From Ochotona curzoniae (taxonomy: Eukaryota > Chordata > Mammalia > Lagomorpha > Ochotonidae): DNA of 64,000 nucleotides. Positions 49,875 through 59,639 of this stretch are shown piece after piece. Where the stretch lies: contig NW_024465885.1 in assembly GCF_017591425.1 (NCBI RefSeq), positions 41,597,001 to 41,661,000 of the forward strand, read 5' to 3'. Under the pieces are notes generated by a model that was not told the DNA's origin, did not search any database, and saw nothing but the letters and a program-made list of their open reading frames with translations. The translations under genes were made by a program, and so were the position numbers. How positions within the stretch are numbered: the stretch's first letter is position 1; each line of letters starts with the position of its first letter.

Positions 49875-50160
49875 GAAATTCAGTTTGGACTTTGCCATAG
49901 AAGTTAAGGTGCCCAAAAGTCCTATTGAAATACCTGGGTTTGTTACTCAATTTGACTACAGTGCTAGCTTCCTGTCAGTGCAAACTCGAAGAGGCAACAG
50001 CTACAGTTCAGGGAATTGTGCTCCTGCCATTCAGCTGAGCACCTGTGTCCTGTTATGAGCTGATGGCCTCAAGCCTTAGCCCAACCCAGCTTTTGGTGTT
50101 ATGAATCAGCAGATGAGAATTCTTACTCATCCTTCCCTCAGAAAGGTAAATTTAAAAACA
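49875..50160 (+). mobile_element. Very old SINE, sense
   Basis: TGCTCCTGCCATTCAGCTGAGC, AGCCTTAGCCCAACCCAGC and ATGAATCAGCAGATGAGAA keep C-repeat order. The head is barely recognisable. Confidence 0.5.
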
Positions 50161-50261
50161 ATAATAGTTAATATGTCCACATTATTAGTGGATGGGAAAT
50201 GAGGGATGTTCAAAGGCTACACAGATTCAGTGAAATTGGAGGGTAAATTTTAAATTTCTGT

Positions 50262-50505
50262 GAAAAGAGTGATGATAGCAGCCGCTGGGGTTAGCAGATG
50301 CCAAACCCAGGAGTCCAGGGCTGCTTCTGGATCTCCGTGTGGCTCTAGGAGATCCAAGCACTTGGGCCAACTTCCACTGCCTTTTCTAGTACATAAGCAG
50401 GATGCTGGAGCAGCGGTACAGCAGCCAGGTCTCAAATAGAGTTCATATGGGATGTTAGCATTGCAGGCGACGGCTTATTACATTACGCCAGGATGCCAGC
50501 CTTCA
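50262..50505 (-). mobile_element. CSINE, antisense
   Basis: AGATGCCAAACCCAGGAGTCC, CCAAGCACTTGGGCCAACTTCC, AGTACATAAGCAGGATGCTGG, GTTCATATGGGATGTTAGC and the head CAGGATGCCAGCC; the tail part is missing. Confidence 0.82.
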
Positions 50506-51409
50506 GTGAGATATTTACCCAACCTCGTTTTTAGAGTGTCATCTTGTCCCATTGTTTCCATGATCAGTGAATTTCTGGTCCACTGCTTTTGTTTCTTTGA
50601 CAACTCTTTACTGTTCCCTAAGTTTGGGTCATCTGGTGGTTACTTTAGTCTGCATTTGTTTCTCATAACACACCTCAATAAATCCTGTCTGCAACCACAA
50701 ATGATTCCTAGTGCTAAAATCCTCTGCAGTCCTCTGGGTCAATTAGAGACAGAAGCCACAAGATAGATTAGCCAGGGATGTTTAATGTAAATATTAAAAG
50801 CTGATAAAGAGAACAGTAACAATGTTTGTAGAAAGGTTGTTTGATAATACTGTTTAAGGGATAATGCTCAAACAAAGAAAAAAATAGAAGATAGGTACCT
50901 ATAGAAAGAAATTTCTGGAAAATTGTTGAGCTGTAGTTATTACAGCATTGAGTACTTGAGCAATTCATCAGGTCAACAGATGTTTCAAGCATTCCACACC
51001 CTGGAAAAAATAAGCAAGAGGAGACATTTCAAGGAGATGAATATGTTTATTGCTTTGGCCCCAGGGATATTCACAGGGAAAAAAATATATCCAACCATAG
51101 TAACACATGCATTAGTCATTTGTATTCAGCATATCAAATATATGTCAAAAAGCTGTTCTTAAAATTCCTTGTTGTGAAGTGACCAAGCAGCAAGAATAAT
51201 ATTGGAGTCACAGCGGTGAGATGGCACTGACATGGGGCTGAGAAGGATGTAGAATGTTCTGGTACACAAGGAACAAACTGCAGAGAGAATCTGGGTGTCT
51301 GTATGGCAAGAAGTTATGGGGATTCATGGGTGAGCAGACTTCAAGGTGCATGTTTCTGTTCAGGGAGGGCTAAGCTAAGGAGACTGCCAAACTAAAAATC
51401 AGTGTCATT
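50506..51409. other. Intergenic DNA
   Basis: No gene recognised. The stretch GAGACAGAAGCCACAAGATAG at about 50,747 resembles GAGACAAAAACCACACAGTATG at about 45,820, suggesting a shared unidentified repeat. Confidence 0.35.
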
Positions 51410-51735
51410 GATCTCAGCGCAGTAGCCTAGTGGCTAAAGTCTTCTCCTTGCAGGCACCAGGATCCCATAAGGGCACCTGGTCCTGTCCTGGTTGCTCCAC
51501 TTCCCTTCTAGCTCCCTGCTTGTGGTCTAGGAAAACAGTTGGAGACAGGCCAAGATCTTAGGGCCCTGCACCCTCATGGGAGACACAGGAGAAGCTCCTG
51601 GCTTCGGATCAGCTAAGCTCCCGCCATTGAGTCCAGTTAGGGAGTGAAGCAGCAGATGTAAAATCTTTCTCTCTTTCTCTCCTTCTTTCTGTAGATCTGA
51701 CTTTCCAATAAAAAAAAATCATTTTTAAAATGTAT
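51410..51735 (+). mobile_element. Young CSINE, sense
   Basis: Head CAGCGCAGTAGCCTAGTGGC, CAGGATCCCATAAGGGCACC, GCTCCCTGCTTGTGGTCTAGG, CATGGGAGACACAGGAGAAGC, CTGTAGATCTGACTTTCC and an AATAAAA tail. Confidence 0.95.
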
Positions 51736-52479
51736 TACAATTGAGTGTCATTGAGGATCCAGCACATTCTGGAGCCAAGCCTGGGGAAGTATTTCAGCAG
51801 AAATCCTCCCACTCACACTGTCCACCTTCCTCTGGTGCCGTCACCGAACCAAGCAGGAGTGCTGCTTCCCCTCAGGGTCCACATGCATCCCCCGCTCCCA
51901 AAGTTGGACACCACGTTCACATTGAAGGTAACTGCATAGCCAAATCTCATCAGGCATCAGAGAACATGGATTGAAGGGTGGGTTTGAAGCCAACAGGTCG
52001 TAATTTGGAAGCAGGAACAGTCTCTCTTCCAAGTTCCGGTGTAAATCACTTTTCATGGCTAAGTCATTTGCTAACTATAAGAACTGTCCTCCACGTGTCT
52101 AAACCTCAGTTTCTATGACTTCCAACTGAGCTTAAAGGTATCTTCCTATTTTTAAAAACTCTTAGTCCTGCAAAGCCTATATAGGCAAAGGAGAAAGCGC
52201 AGACCCTGATATTCAATGACAACACTCTCCATCTTCCACATTTTATTAACTGAATATGGGCATTTACAAATAACAAATTATTGAATGCACTTTTATCAAT
52301 ATTTTAATTGCAAAAATGTTCTCATTCACTTTAATGTTGCTATATAGTTTGTGTCAGTACATATGTATATAGAAAGTCATGTTTTTTCATAAATTTTCAA
52401 GTCACTGAACTCTATCAGAAAACAGACTCTCATTAGAGTGAACTTGTTGCTCTTCATTGAAGCAGTATATGTGATAAGG
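51736..52479. other. Intergenic DNA, possible MIR scrap
   Basis: No gene recognised; frames of 64-77 aa at 51.74-52.06 kb lie on both strands. GGCTAAGTCATTTGCTAAC and AAACCTCAGTTTCTATGAC (52,057-52,120) weakly suggest a MIR. Confidence 0.35.
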
Positions 52480-52860
52480 AGTTCGTAAAATATGTAACCA
52501 CCAGTATTTTGATGCAGCAGGCAAAACCACCCACTACCTGCAAGGTCAGGATATGACTGGGCCACTAGGGTGTCCTGGCTGATCCACTGCTGAGCCAGCT
52601 CCCTGATAATGGCCTGGAAAGGCAGCAAAAGAGGACTTGAATATTTGAGCCACTGATGTCAAAGTGGGAAAACTGGGGAAGCTCCTGGATCCCGGTTTGG
52701 CCTGGGCCAGTGCTAACCACTGCAACCATCTAGAGAGAGAAACAGTGGATGACGATTCATTCCCTCACTCTTTCTTTCTCCACTCAACCCAGTCTATCTC
52801 TCTGTCTCCCACTCCCTCTATGTGACTCTGATTTTCAAAACATAAATAAACATTTAAAAA
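52480..52860 (+). mobile_element. Old CSINE, sense
   Basis: CAGCTCCCTGATAATGGCC, TGGAAAGGCAGCAAAAGAGG, GTTTGGCCTGGGCCAGTGC, GTGACTCTGATTTTCAAAAC and a CATAAATAAACATTT tail mark the older lagomorph subfamily with a long C/T tract. Confidence 0.82.
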
Positions 52861-55065
52861 CTGTAGAATCAAGCCATATATCACATGGTTTATCCTTGTT
52901 GTTCAAATTTCATTGAAATCGCCATTTCTTAACTTGGAATAATGCCCGCATATCAAATACAGAAAAAGTAAATTTCTGCTTTCTGAAATAATCACAAACT
53001 TACTGTGTAAAAGTAGCATCCATCTGTAGCTGCGTGACCGCCCGGTAGCTGAGGGTTTCTGCATAGATGAGTAATGTGACATCAGCGAGCGACCACTTAC
53101 TCTAGCTAGCATACTGTAAAAGTCTGAGTGTCACACTGACAGCAAGCATAAGTTTCTGCTTTTTACATGCTTGCCTATCTTAGTTTGTTTTCTTTGAATT
53201 AAACAACTTCAATTGTTTAAGGCATGCACCGTGGTATTTGATCATATGTGGTTTTAATCACTAAAATAAGCCATTTAATACATGCATCATCCACTTAATG
53301 TTTTGTAAGAATATTCCACTCACAACACATTTCAAGAATAAAATATAAACAGACATCAAAAAGCTTATGAATGATAAAATTAAAAGGCAAGATATAGCGA
53401 CTTCATTTCTCCCATATATTCCATGAATTTTCAAGAAAACTTTCTCTTTTCTTAATATTTTATTAAAATGTAGCATACACACCAAGAAATGCATGTTGTA
53501 CAGATAAATAAGATTTTTAATCCTCTAACTATAGTCATAACCAATGTTTAAATTAATAACAATGCATTGCCAGTACCTAGAGGGTTCAAGACACTTTTCT
53601 AAGCAAAGATATCAATCAATTGACCAACCAGTAAAATGTAAGAAAAATACAACAGAAGCAAAAACCTGAGAGGAGCCTGGGAAGTTTACTATATCAACGC
53701 AACCTTGCACACATTACTAATAAAGAAAAATGAACATTATGTAAAGATCTCCCACACATGTTGTAGATTCATGTGACTGTCCAAGTATTTCAGATGTTAG
53801 ATTTAGAAGTGATCAATTGATTGAATGATAACTCTCTTGAGTCTTTAACAAATTGAAATGGGATGATTTTACTTTAAAAATGGAAGAATTACACAGCTGT
53901 GAATGTGAGAAAGAAATGAGCTTGAATATTAAAGAACACATAAGAACATATCAAGATTGTACTAAGAGAAAAACAAAATAAATGTTAGCAACACTGAACG
54001 CCAGCATGAAAGAACCCTAATGTGATAACAATAAGGATCTATTAGCCCGCCTGATCTTCTGTCCTTGAGCAAAAATGTGCATGGAGATGGCAACTGTGCC
54101 TGAGAGAACTAAACCGAATTTCTTTGATGAAAGAACTATTTGCATCTGCTCAGTGATAATCTTGTATGTCCTTGATCCCATTTTTTGTTTCCTCCATAAT
54201 CCTCTCCCTCTGAGAGCCCAATCTATCGATTTGGACACAAATCACTGGGTGACCAGGACTTGCCCTGTGCACAACCCTTTGCTCCACCAATATTTGGATT
54301 AGAACGGTCACATGACTGCAGTAACAACAGACAGCCAAAATTTTCCTAAAAGGTTTCTTTTTTTCTAAACGAGAAGGGAAATGTTGACACAAAAATGCCA
54401 ATTCTATTCATCATGACACTTTGCTCCTTGTCTGCTGAAACATAAGCATGATACTGCTCATGATACTGAGCACTGCCGTGTGAGGAGCAGAGCAGCCACA
54501 CAGCAAGGCTGGAGTACAGCAGGAAGTTAAAGTTCTTGAATGGTTGTAGCAGTTTTATCTTTCATCTGTCCATTACGAAACTTAGCTCACATGTTTGAAC
54601 AGCTATTAATTTTAAACACACATTGTTGCTTCATTGTTACCATGAATTAAGCCAAAGATAAAGCTAATCTCCCTCACACTACTAGTACATTAATCTCATG
54701 ACTATATTCCTTTTGTTATGGATATTTCTTAACACATGTAAGATATGAATTTGGGAATACTGTATTTTATTTATATATGAAGTAATTAGTTACCATTTTA
54801 GGAATTAAATGGAGAAGAGCCATATTTGGATTCAAAAAATAAATTAGTTAGTCATATCTTGAGTTGTGATTATTCATTCACCTTGCGGAGACCAAAATTC
54901 TGAAATGAATAGTGAAGTTGAGATAAAAGAAACCAGACTTCATACTAAATAGTATCTTTTGTTAAGAGACTGCAATAATTACAGAATCTGGCTGTGTCTC
55001 TGCAGATAGCAACAGAGCAGGGATGGGTATATTACAATTTAATTTCTTTTTTGCTTTTGGAGTAG
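52861..55065. other. Intergenic DNA
   Basis: No gene recognised. Frames of 69-83 aa at 52.9-54.4 kb lack motifs. Confidence 0.45.
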
Positions 55066-55069
55066 TGAA

Positions 55070-55690
55070 TTTCTTTCTTTTAATTTTCTTTATTGTTTTC
55101 CATGATGCAGTTTTGTAGGTATAACAGTTCTCCTCCCATTATCACCTCGCCCACATTGTTACAGCAAATACAGTGCTCAGCCACAATTACAAGTTGAACA
55201 TTGTGTTACCCAACTGCATCATGTCTTTGTGGGTAAAGATAAAAGCAGGTACATATTACTGAGGCATTTTTAACTGTTTCATTGACAGTCCTCCCTTTGT
55301 TTGGGAGTAGAAATGCATACATCTTCACTTCCCCATACATTAGCCTCCATTATGCAGTTCACCTATGAATATAAACATGGGTAAATCTAGATAGATATGT
55401 AGATACACACACACAGACACGCATACATATACAATACACACAACACACACATGTTTACCTATGTATCTATTTATTTTGTATGTTAGGTGAAAGTTGCCCT
55501 ATATCAGAGAGAGAATTCATAATTTTTGTTACTTGGGGATTGGCTCATTTCCCTGAGCATAATGGTCTCTAGTTGGGACCATTTTGTTGCAAATGGTTGA
55601 ACTTAGTTCTTTTTGAAGTTTAAGCAGTATGCCATGGATTAGATACACCACAGTTTATCCATTCCATGAAATAAACAAGTAAAATGTATC
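55070..55690 (-). mobile_element. LINE-1 3' end, antisense
   Basis: Starts with TTTTAATTTTCTTTATTG (reversed poly-A side), then GATGCAGTTTTGTAGGTATA, TCCTCCCATTATCACC and GTAGAAATGCATAC. A CA-rich stretch at 55,405-55,450, GTGAAAGTTGCCCTATATCAGAG and GAGCATAATGGTCTCTAGTTG follow. It is the most complete antisense copy in the window. Confidence 0.72.
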
Positions 55691-55860
55691 TTCAGTGATT
55701 TAAGAAACTCCAAAATCCGGAGTAAGAGCCAACAAATGTTTTGATGTTAATTCAGATGCCTGGAAGACAGTAATCAATCTACTTTGTTATCAATGTCTGT
55801 GGAGGAAGAGTTGTCAAATATACGTGATGTTCCAGTGGTCCTTCAGACAAAAGATAATGC

Positions 55861-56080
55861 TTATAATGATTGGCAACAAGAGGCTAAGCATCTTTTATAT
55901 CAAAAGTGTCTGTAACCGGAGTATGCAGAGCCAAAGCCACAGCCATAGCGGAAGTCATTAGCACACCGTAACCACATCCCAAAACCCACATCCACAACCA
56001 GAACTGAGTGCACAGCCATAGCCACAGCCATAGCCATGGCAACAGTATCCATGGGAGTTCCCGTATTAGTTACAGCACAT
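55861..56080 (-). pseudogene. KRTAP21-like pseudogene
   Basis: The minus strand starts ATGTGCTGTAACTAATACGG, reading M-C-C-N-stop-Y-G-N-S. This lines up with the MRCNYYGNS start of the intact genes but has a stop at codon 5. A Gly/Tyr/Cys stretch (GYCCHGYGCGYGC) follows. Around the GGGTTTTGGG run near 55,975 the frame shifts. The C-terminal cap is found in another frame as GYRHF-stop-YKRCLASCC, matching the YRPFYYRRCSSSCC end with a second stop. The length, 220 nt, is not a multiple of three and is about 100 nt shorter than the intact genes. It keeps Cys at position 2, where the two intact genes have Arg. Confidence 0.88.
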
Positions 56081-56864
56081 AGTGTAAAGTGTGGAGGCCT
56101 CAGGTAAGGTCTAAGAAGATGTTCCTGTCAACAGAATTCATCTCTACTAAGGAATTAAGGTAAATTCCTATCGAAACTTATAAATACACCTACACAACAA
56201 AATTTACAATCCCTACTATTGCCCTTGACAACAGTGTCATGACCCATGCAAAGAACAAAAAGTTTGAACCATTTATCTTTCATCTCTAATTTTAACTGGT
56301 GGTCCTCTTATGATGCTCATTGTTAATATGGCTAAGGGGATGTTTTGCTCATTTTTGGAGGAAATAGCTCTTCCCTGCTTCAATTTGCAGTTTTTTTGTT
56401 TCAAATCCAACTATTTTGCTGTGAATTTTACTTTTTCACACTTCATATTTATTTGTCCATTTTTCAATAAGTCCTTGTAATTCATTAATAGATCATCCAT
56501 AAGGACATTTTGATTATTTCTAAATACTTGATGTTATAAATGTCCCTTTCAAAACTGCTTATACTATATCTCATTGGCATTGATGTTCTTATTTTTACTG
56601 TCATTTCTTCAGCACCACATGGGTCATGCAGTAGCATCAATTTCTACAAGAAGGTTTTTTTTTTAATTTTCTTTTTCATTACTTTAGCAAGGCATTTGTC
56701 TTTCTATAGAATGTTGCTTAACTTCATGTTGATATGAATTTTCTTTTTTTCTTCATAGTGTGAACTATGTTTTCCAGCTCTGTATTTAAGGTGATGTGTA
56801 ATAGAAGTGTGCAAGGCCTGACATGTCCAGATATGTAGATATAGTGCAGTACACCACCTGCATC
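56081..56864. other. Upstream flank of the pseudogene and T-rich DNA
   Basis: 56,081-56,270 weakly matches KRTAP 5' flanks (AGAAGATGTTCCTG against AGGAGGATGTTACTG). The rest is T-rich with no gene; part may be antisense L1. Confidence 0.4.
56177..56186 (-). promoter_or_regulatory. TATA box of the KRTAP pseudogene
   Basis: The minus strand reads TATTTATAAG about 97 nt before the dead ATG. This shows the copy arose as DNA with its own promoter and was not retroposed. Confidence 0.45.
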
Positions 56865-57120
56865 CAGAGCTAAGATGGACTCCCAATGAAACTGTTGTAT
56901 ACATCCTGACAGTAGGATGATGGACTCTCTGACATTGTCCATGCCTACAATTTTAGGAAACATTTCGATAGCAGAATGGTGATCTCATGACTATTCATGA
57001 AGGATTACCCATTGTAATACTAGAAAGGAAATCAGTAGCAGAAGAAGAAGGGAACTGGGGAGGAAGATGGGAAATCCCAGAGACTATGGAATTGTATCAT
57101 AAAAAAAAGAAGAGTAAAAA
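56865..57120 (+). mobile_element. LINE-1 3' end abutting orphan KRTAP promoter
   Basis: ATGGACTCCCAATGAAACTG, GACAGTAGGATGATGGACTC, ACATTGTCCATGCCTAC, GGAAATCAGTAGCAG and GAATTGTATCATAAAAAAAAG with an A-rich end match the 5.2-kb sense copy. The A-rich end stops exactly where KRTAP 5' UTR homology begins. Confidence 0.7.
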
Positions 57121-57345
57121 AAAGATGTTACTGAACTTTGAGTGATGGGTATGCTTCCAAAATCTTATGAGCTTACTGGGATGGGTGGGCCCTACCTCCC
57201 AAGGACTCTGCTCTCTTATTTTACAAATATGCACCTAAAATGACCTCACTGTGTATAAGAACCAATTTGTTAGGAATTACTGATTTACCCACTGCTTCCC
57301 TAGCAATTTTCATCAACCTTTAACCAAAATAAATGTGTTTTATAA
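57121..57345 (-). pseudogene. Orphan KRTAP promoter and 5' UTR without a coding region
   Basis: Homologous to 49,061-49,285 and to the matching copy-2 flank. Shared blocks are GATGTTACTGAA, ACTGGGATGG, ACCTAAAATGACCTCACTGTGT, GAACCAATTTG and TACCCACTGCT. By eye it is clearly more diverged than the two live copies are from each other. Homology starts about 38 nt before where an ATG should be, and the coding region is absent. The TATA box position has become ATCTTATGAG, so it has lost its core. Confidence 0.82.
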
Positions 57346-57514
57346 ACAACCAACTTAAATTATTAATAATAAATACATGAGAGAGCCATTGATTACACAA
57401 TCAACAAAGTGTTTTGCATTTTAAGTTGTGATCATTGCATTCAATGATGTCACAAACTGAAATCAATAATGACACTTATACAAAGGAGACACAACTACTT
57501 AGTGAACAAAACCT

Positions 57515-57520
57515 TTTATT
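57515..57520 (-). terminator. Polyadenylation signal AATAAA of KRTAP copy 2
   Basis: Same sequence context and same distance from the stop codon as in copy 1. Confidence 0.7.
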
Positions 57521-57824
57521 AAGGACTCAGTATCATCTTCTGTTTTAGTATATGCCACTCACATAATACTCCTGTTTATCTTTAGAATGCTAAGACACAG
57601 AGACAAAGGAAAGAATCTAAGATTCTTCACAAATTTGTGAAGTGAACAGTATCTTCTGTCTTCGTGATGGACTATTTGGGCTCCAACAACAGACAATCAT
57701 TAGTGAAACTTCAACACATAAACATTAATCTTCATTTCATAATGCAGTTAAAAGGCAGGGGGATTTTCAATTGGACCTGAATTAGAGTGGTCATGTCAAA
57801 AGCAAATGAAGATCTGTGAGATGA

Positions 57825-58154
57825 TTAGCAGCAAGAAGAAGAGCATCTTCTGTAGTAGAATGGCCTGTATCCGTAGCATCCAGAGCCATAGCCACTGCCA
57901 TATCCATATCCAGAGCCATAGCCACAGCCATAGCCACTGCCATATCCATATCCAGAGCCGTAGCCACAGCCATAGCCACTGCTATAGCCACTGCCATGTC
58001 CATATCCAGAGCCATATCCATATCCAGAGCCGTAACGACACTTAGAGCCACAATGAGAGCCATAGCCACAGCCATATCCACGGCCTAAGCCATAGCCACA
58101 GCCTGAGCCATAGCCATGGCTTCCACAGGAGTTTCCATAGTAGTTGCAACGCAT
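57825..58154 (-). CDS. High glycine/tyrosine keratin-associated protein, KRTAP21-like (copy 2)
   Basis: A single-exon, 109-aa paralog of the gene at 48,701-49,024, with the same MRCNYYGNSCGS start and GYRPFYYRRCSSSCC end. Gly (39) and Tyr (24) make up about 58%. The first 40 residues differ from copy 1 by one change (His25 to Arg). The middle is remodelled: it has only one SHCGSKCRY module where copy 1 has two, and extra GYGSGYG/GYGCGYG units instead. Such repeat-number changes are typical of slippage in KRTAP genes. Promoter, start context and polyadenylation signal are all conserved, so it should be expressed in the hair follicle like copy 1. The product is expected to be a hair-matrix structural protein; exact ortholog naming is not possible from this window. 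Confidence 0.9.
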   Translation of the reverse strand: MRCNYYGNSCGSHGYGSGCGYGLGRGYGCGYGSHCGSKCRYGSGYGYGSGYGHGSGYSSGYGCGYGSGYGYGSGYGCGYGSGYGYGSGYGSGCYGYRPFYYRRCSSSCC

Positions 58155-58230
58155 GGTGTCAGGAGATGAAGTTCCAGGTGAAGAGCAGGAGGATGTTACT
58201 GAAGTTTGAATGTCAGGTACTCTTCCAAGA

Positions 58231-58240
58231 CCTTTATATA
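58231..58240 (-). promoter_or_regulatory. TATA box of KRTAP copy 2
   Basis: TATATAAAGG on the minus strand, 77 nt before the ATG, identical in sequence and spacing to copy 1. Confidence 0.75.
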
Positions 58241-58524
58241 CTCACTGGGATGGATGGGTCATACCTCACATGGACTCTGCTTTTGCATTTTATAGGCATG
58301 TGCCTAAAATGACCTCACTGTGTGTAAGAACCAATTTGCTAGGAATTCCTACTCTACCCACTGCTTCCCTAACAACTTTTTCTAGCCTTGTAACACGTAC
58401 ATTTTATACTCTCCCAAAATCATACAAATGTAACCTTGCTTTGAAGATTTCATTTCATAACCATGATGTAACATACTACATTATCAAAACACAGAGGACC
58501 TAAATATGAATGTGTTAAAAAGAG

Positions 58525-59070
58525 ATACGTGTACTTTTTATGAACACCAAAACTTCACACTAACAAAATTTTGCTTTAAAATTTTATGTCATAGCCATGA
58601 TGTAAAATATCACATCAGCTAAATACAGAGCACCTATAAATAACTTTGTTTTCAGGCTGCTGTTGAGGTTCTTGCAAATAACTTCTATGTAGGAAATCCT
58701 GCCCCATGTTTTGACCATCATTATAATCCTATTCTTTATGCTCATTTTATTCTACTACTTAAACATTTGAACGCTGTATATCACTTGTCAAGTTTAGAAA
58801 TTTAGTATTTCAACATCCCCAATCCACTCCCTGAAATGCTGTCCTTCCTGTGAGTAAAATCATCCCTCATCTCCTTTTCCAAATCTGTTAGGAGCTTCTT
58901 TTCTTTCTCTGGTTAAAATTGTTGTTCAAATGTAGTTATGTAGGGATATTTGTCATTTACTATTGAAGCGTGAATCTTTTATAACATTTTCAGTTTAGAT
59001 GGAGGAACATGCTTTCTTTAAACATCTCCTATACTGTTGAATTAAGTCCAGCTATAAACAGTCTGCCTAC
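58525..59070. repeat. Distal upstream half of the older KRTAP copy
   Basis: TACGTGTACTTTTTATG, AATTTTGCTTTAAAATTTTATGTCATAGCCATGATGTAAAAT and TACAGAGCACCTATAAATA align in order with copy 1 from about 49,266 onward. Similarity then continues to about 59,070. It repeats, in diverged form, the last 80 nt of the copy-2 block that ends just before it. It is therefore the continuation of the orphan promoter at 57,345. Confidence 0.75.
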
Positions 59071-59635
59071 AAATTACGTCTTTCAAGGTTGGTGCTGTAC
59101 ATCAATACTCCCAACAAAAATGCAATTAATCAACAACAGTTTTGACGAGATGAGTGGAGAAGGAAAAAGGAAAGCTGCTGATAAAGATGCACAATGACTC
59201 TGTTGGAAAGGAAAAATAAGATTTAACCATCTACTGGCAGAATAATGACTATAGTCAATAAAATATAGGAACAGTGATTTTGTATGTGTTCAAAATAGTA
59301 TGTGAGCCTGTGGATGTGTCAGTCAACATGATTTAATCACTCCACAATATTTTCTTGATTGGAATCTCCCATTTCTTCCCCGAAATAGCATCTTGTTTTG
59401 AGAGACACATTTTTAAAAATCGGGAGGAATAATAAAGAACAAATGTCCATTACTTAATCTGCAGTACTAAGTATACAGTAGCTATAAATCTTCAAAAGAA
59501 TAATAAGCACTTTTAGATAACCGAATAATAAAATCATCCTAACTTCTGGTCTAATACCAATAATGCTTGACTTGATGAGAAACGCCAAAAGCTCTATAAT
59601 TATTCAGTCATCCTCCTTGTGTCCAACTTAATTTT
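59071..59635. other. AT-rich intergenic DNA
   Basis: No gene or confident repeat recognised. Confidence 0.45.
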
Positions 59636-59639
59636 ACAA

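Larger units (their letters stand above)
57398..58516. repeat. Duplicated KRTAP unit, copy 2
   Basis: The partner of 48,275-49,387. Both ends of this block fall inside what looks like an older KRTAP upstream region, since the pieces at 57,121-57,345 and 58,525-59,070 join up when this block is removed. Confidence 0.9.

Noticed and set aside
57806..58045. 79-aa opposite-strand frame rich in His and Ser over KRTAP copy 2
   Set aside because: Antisense translation of the Gly/Tyr repeat codons.
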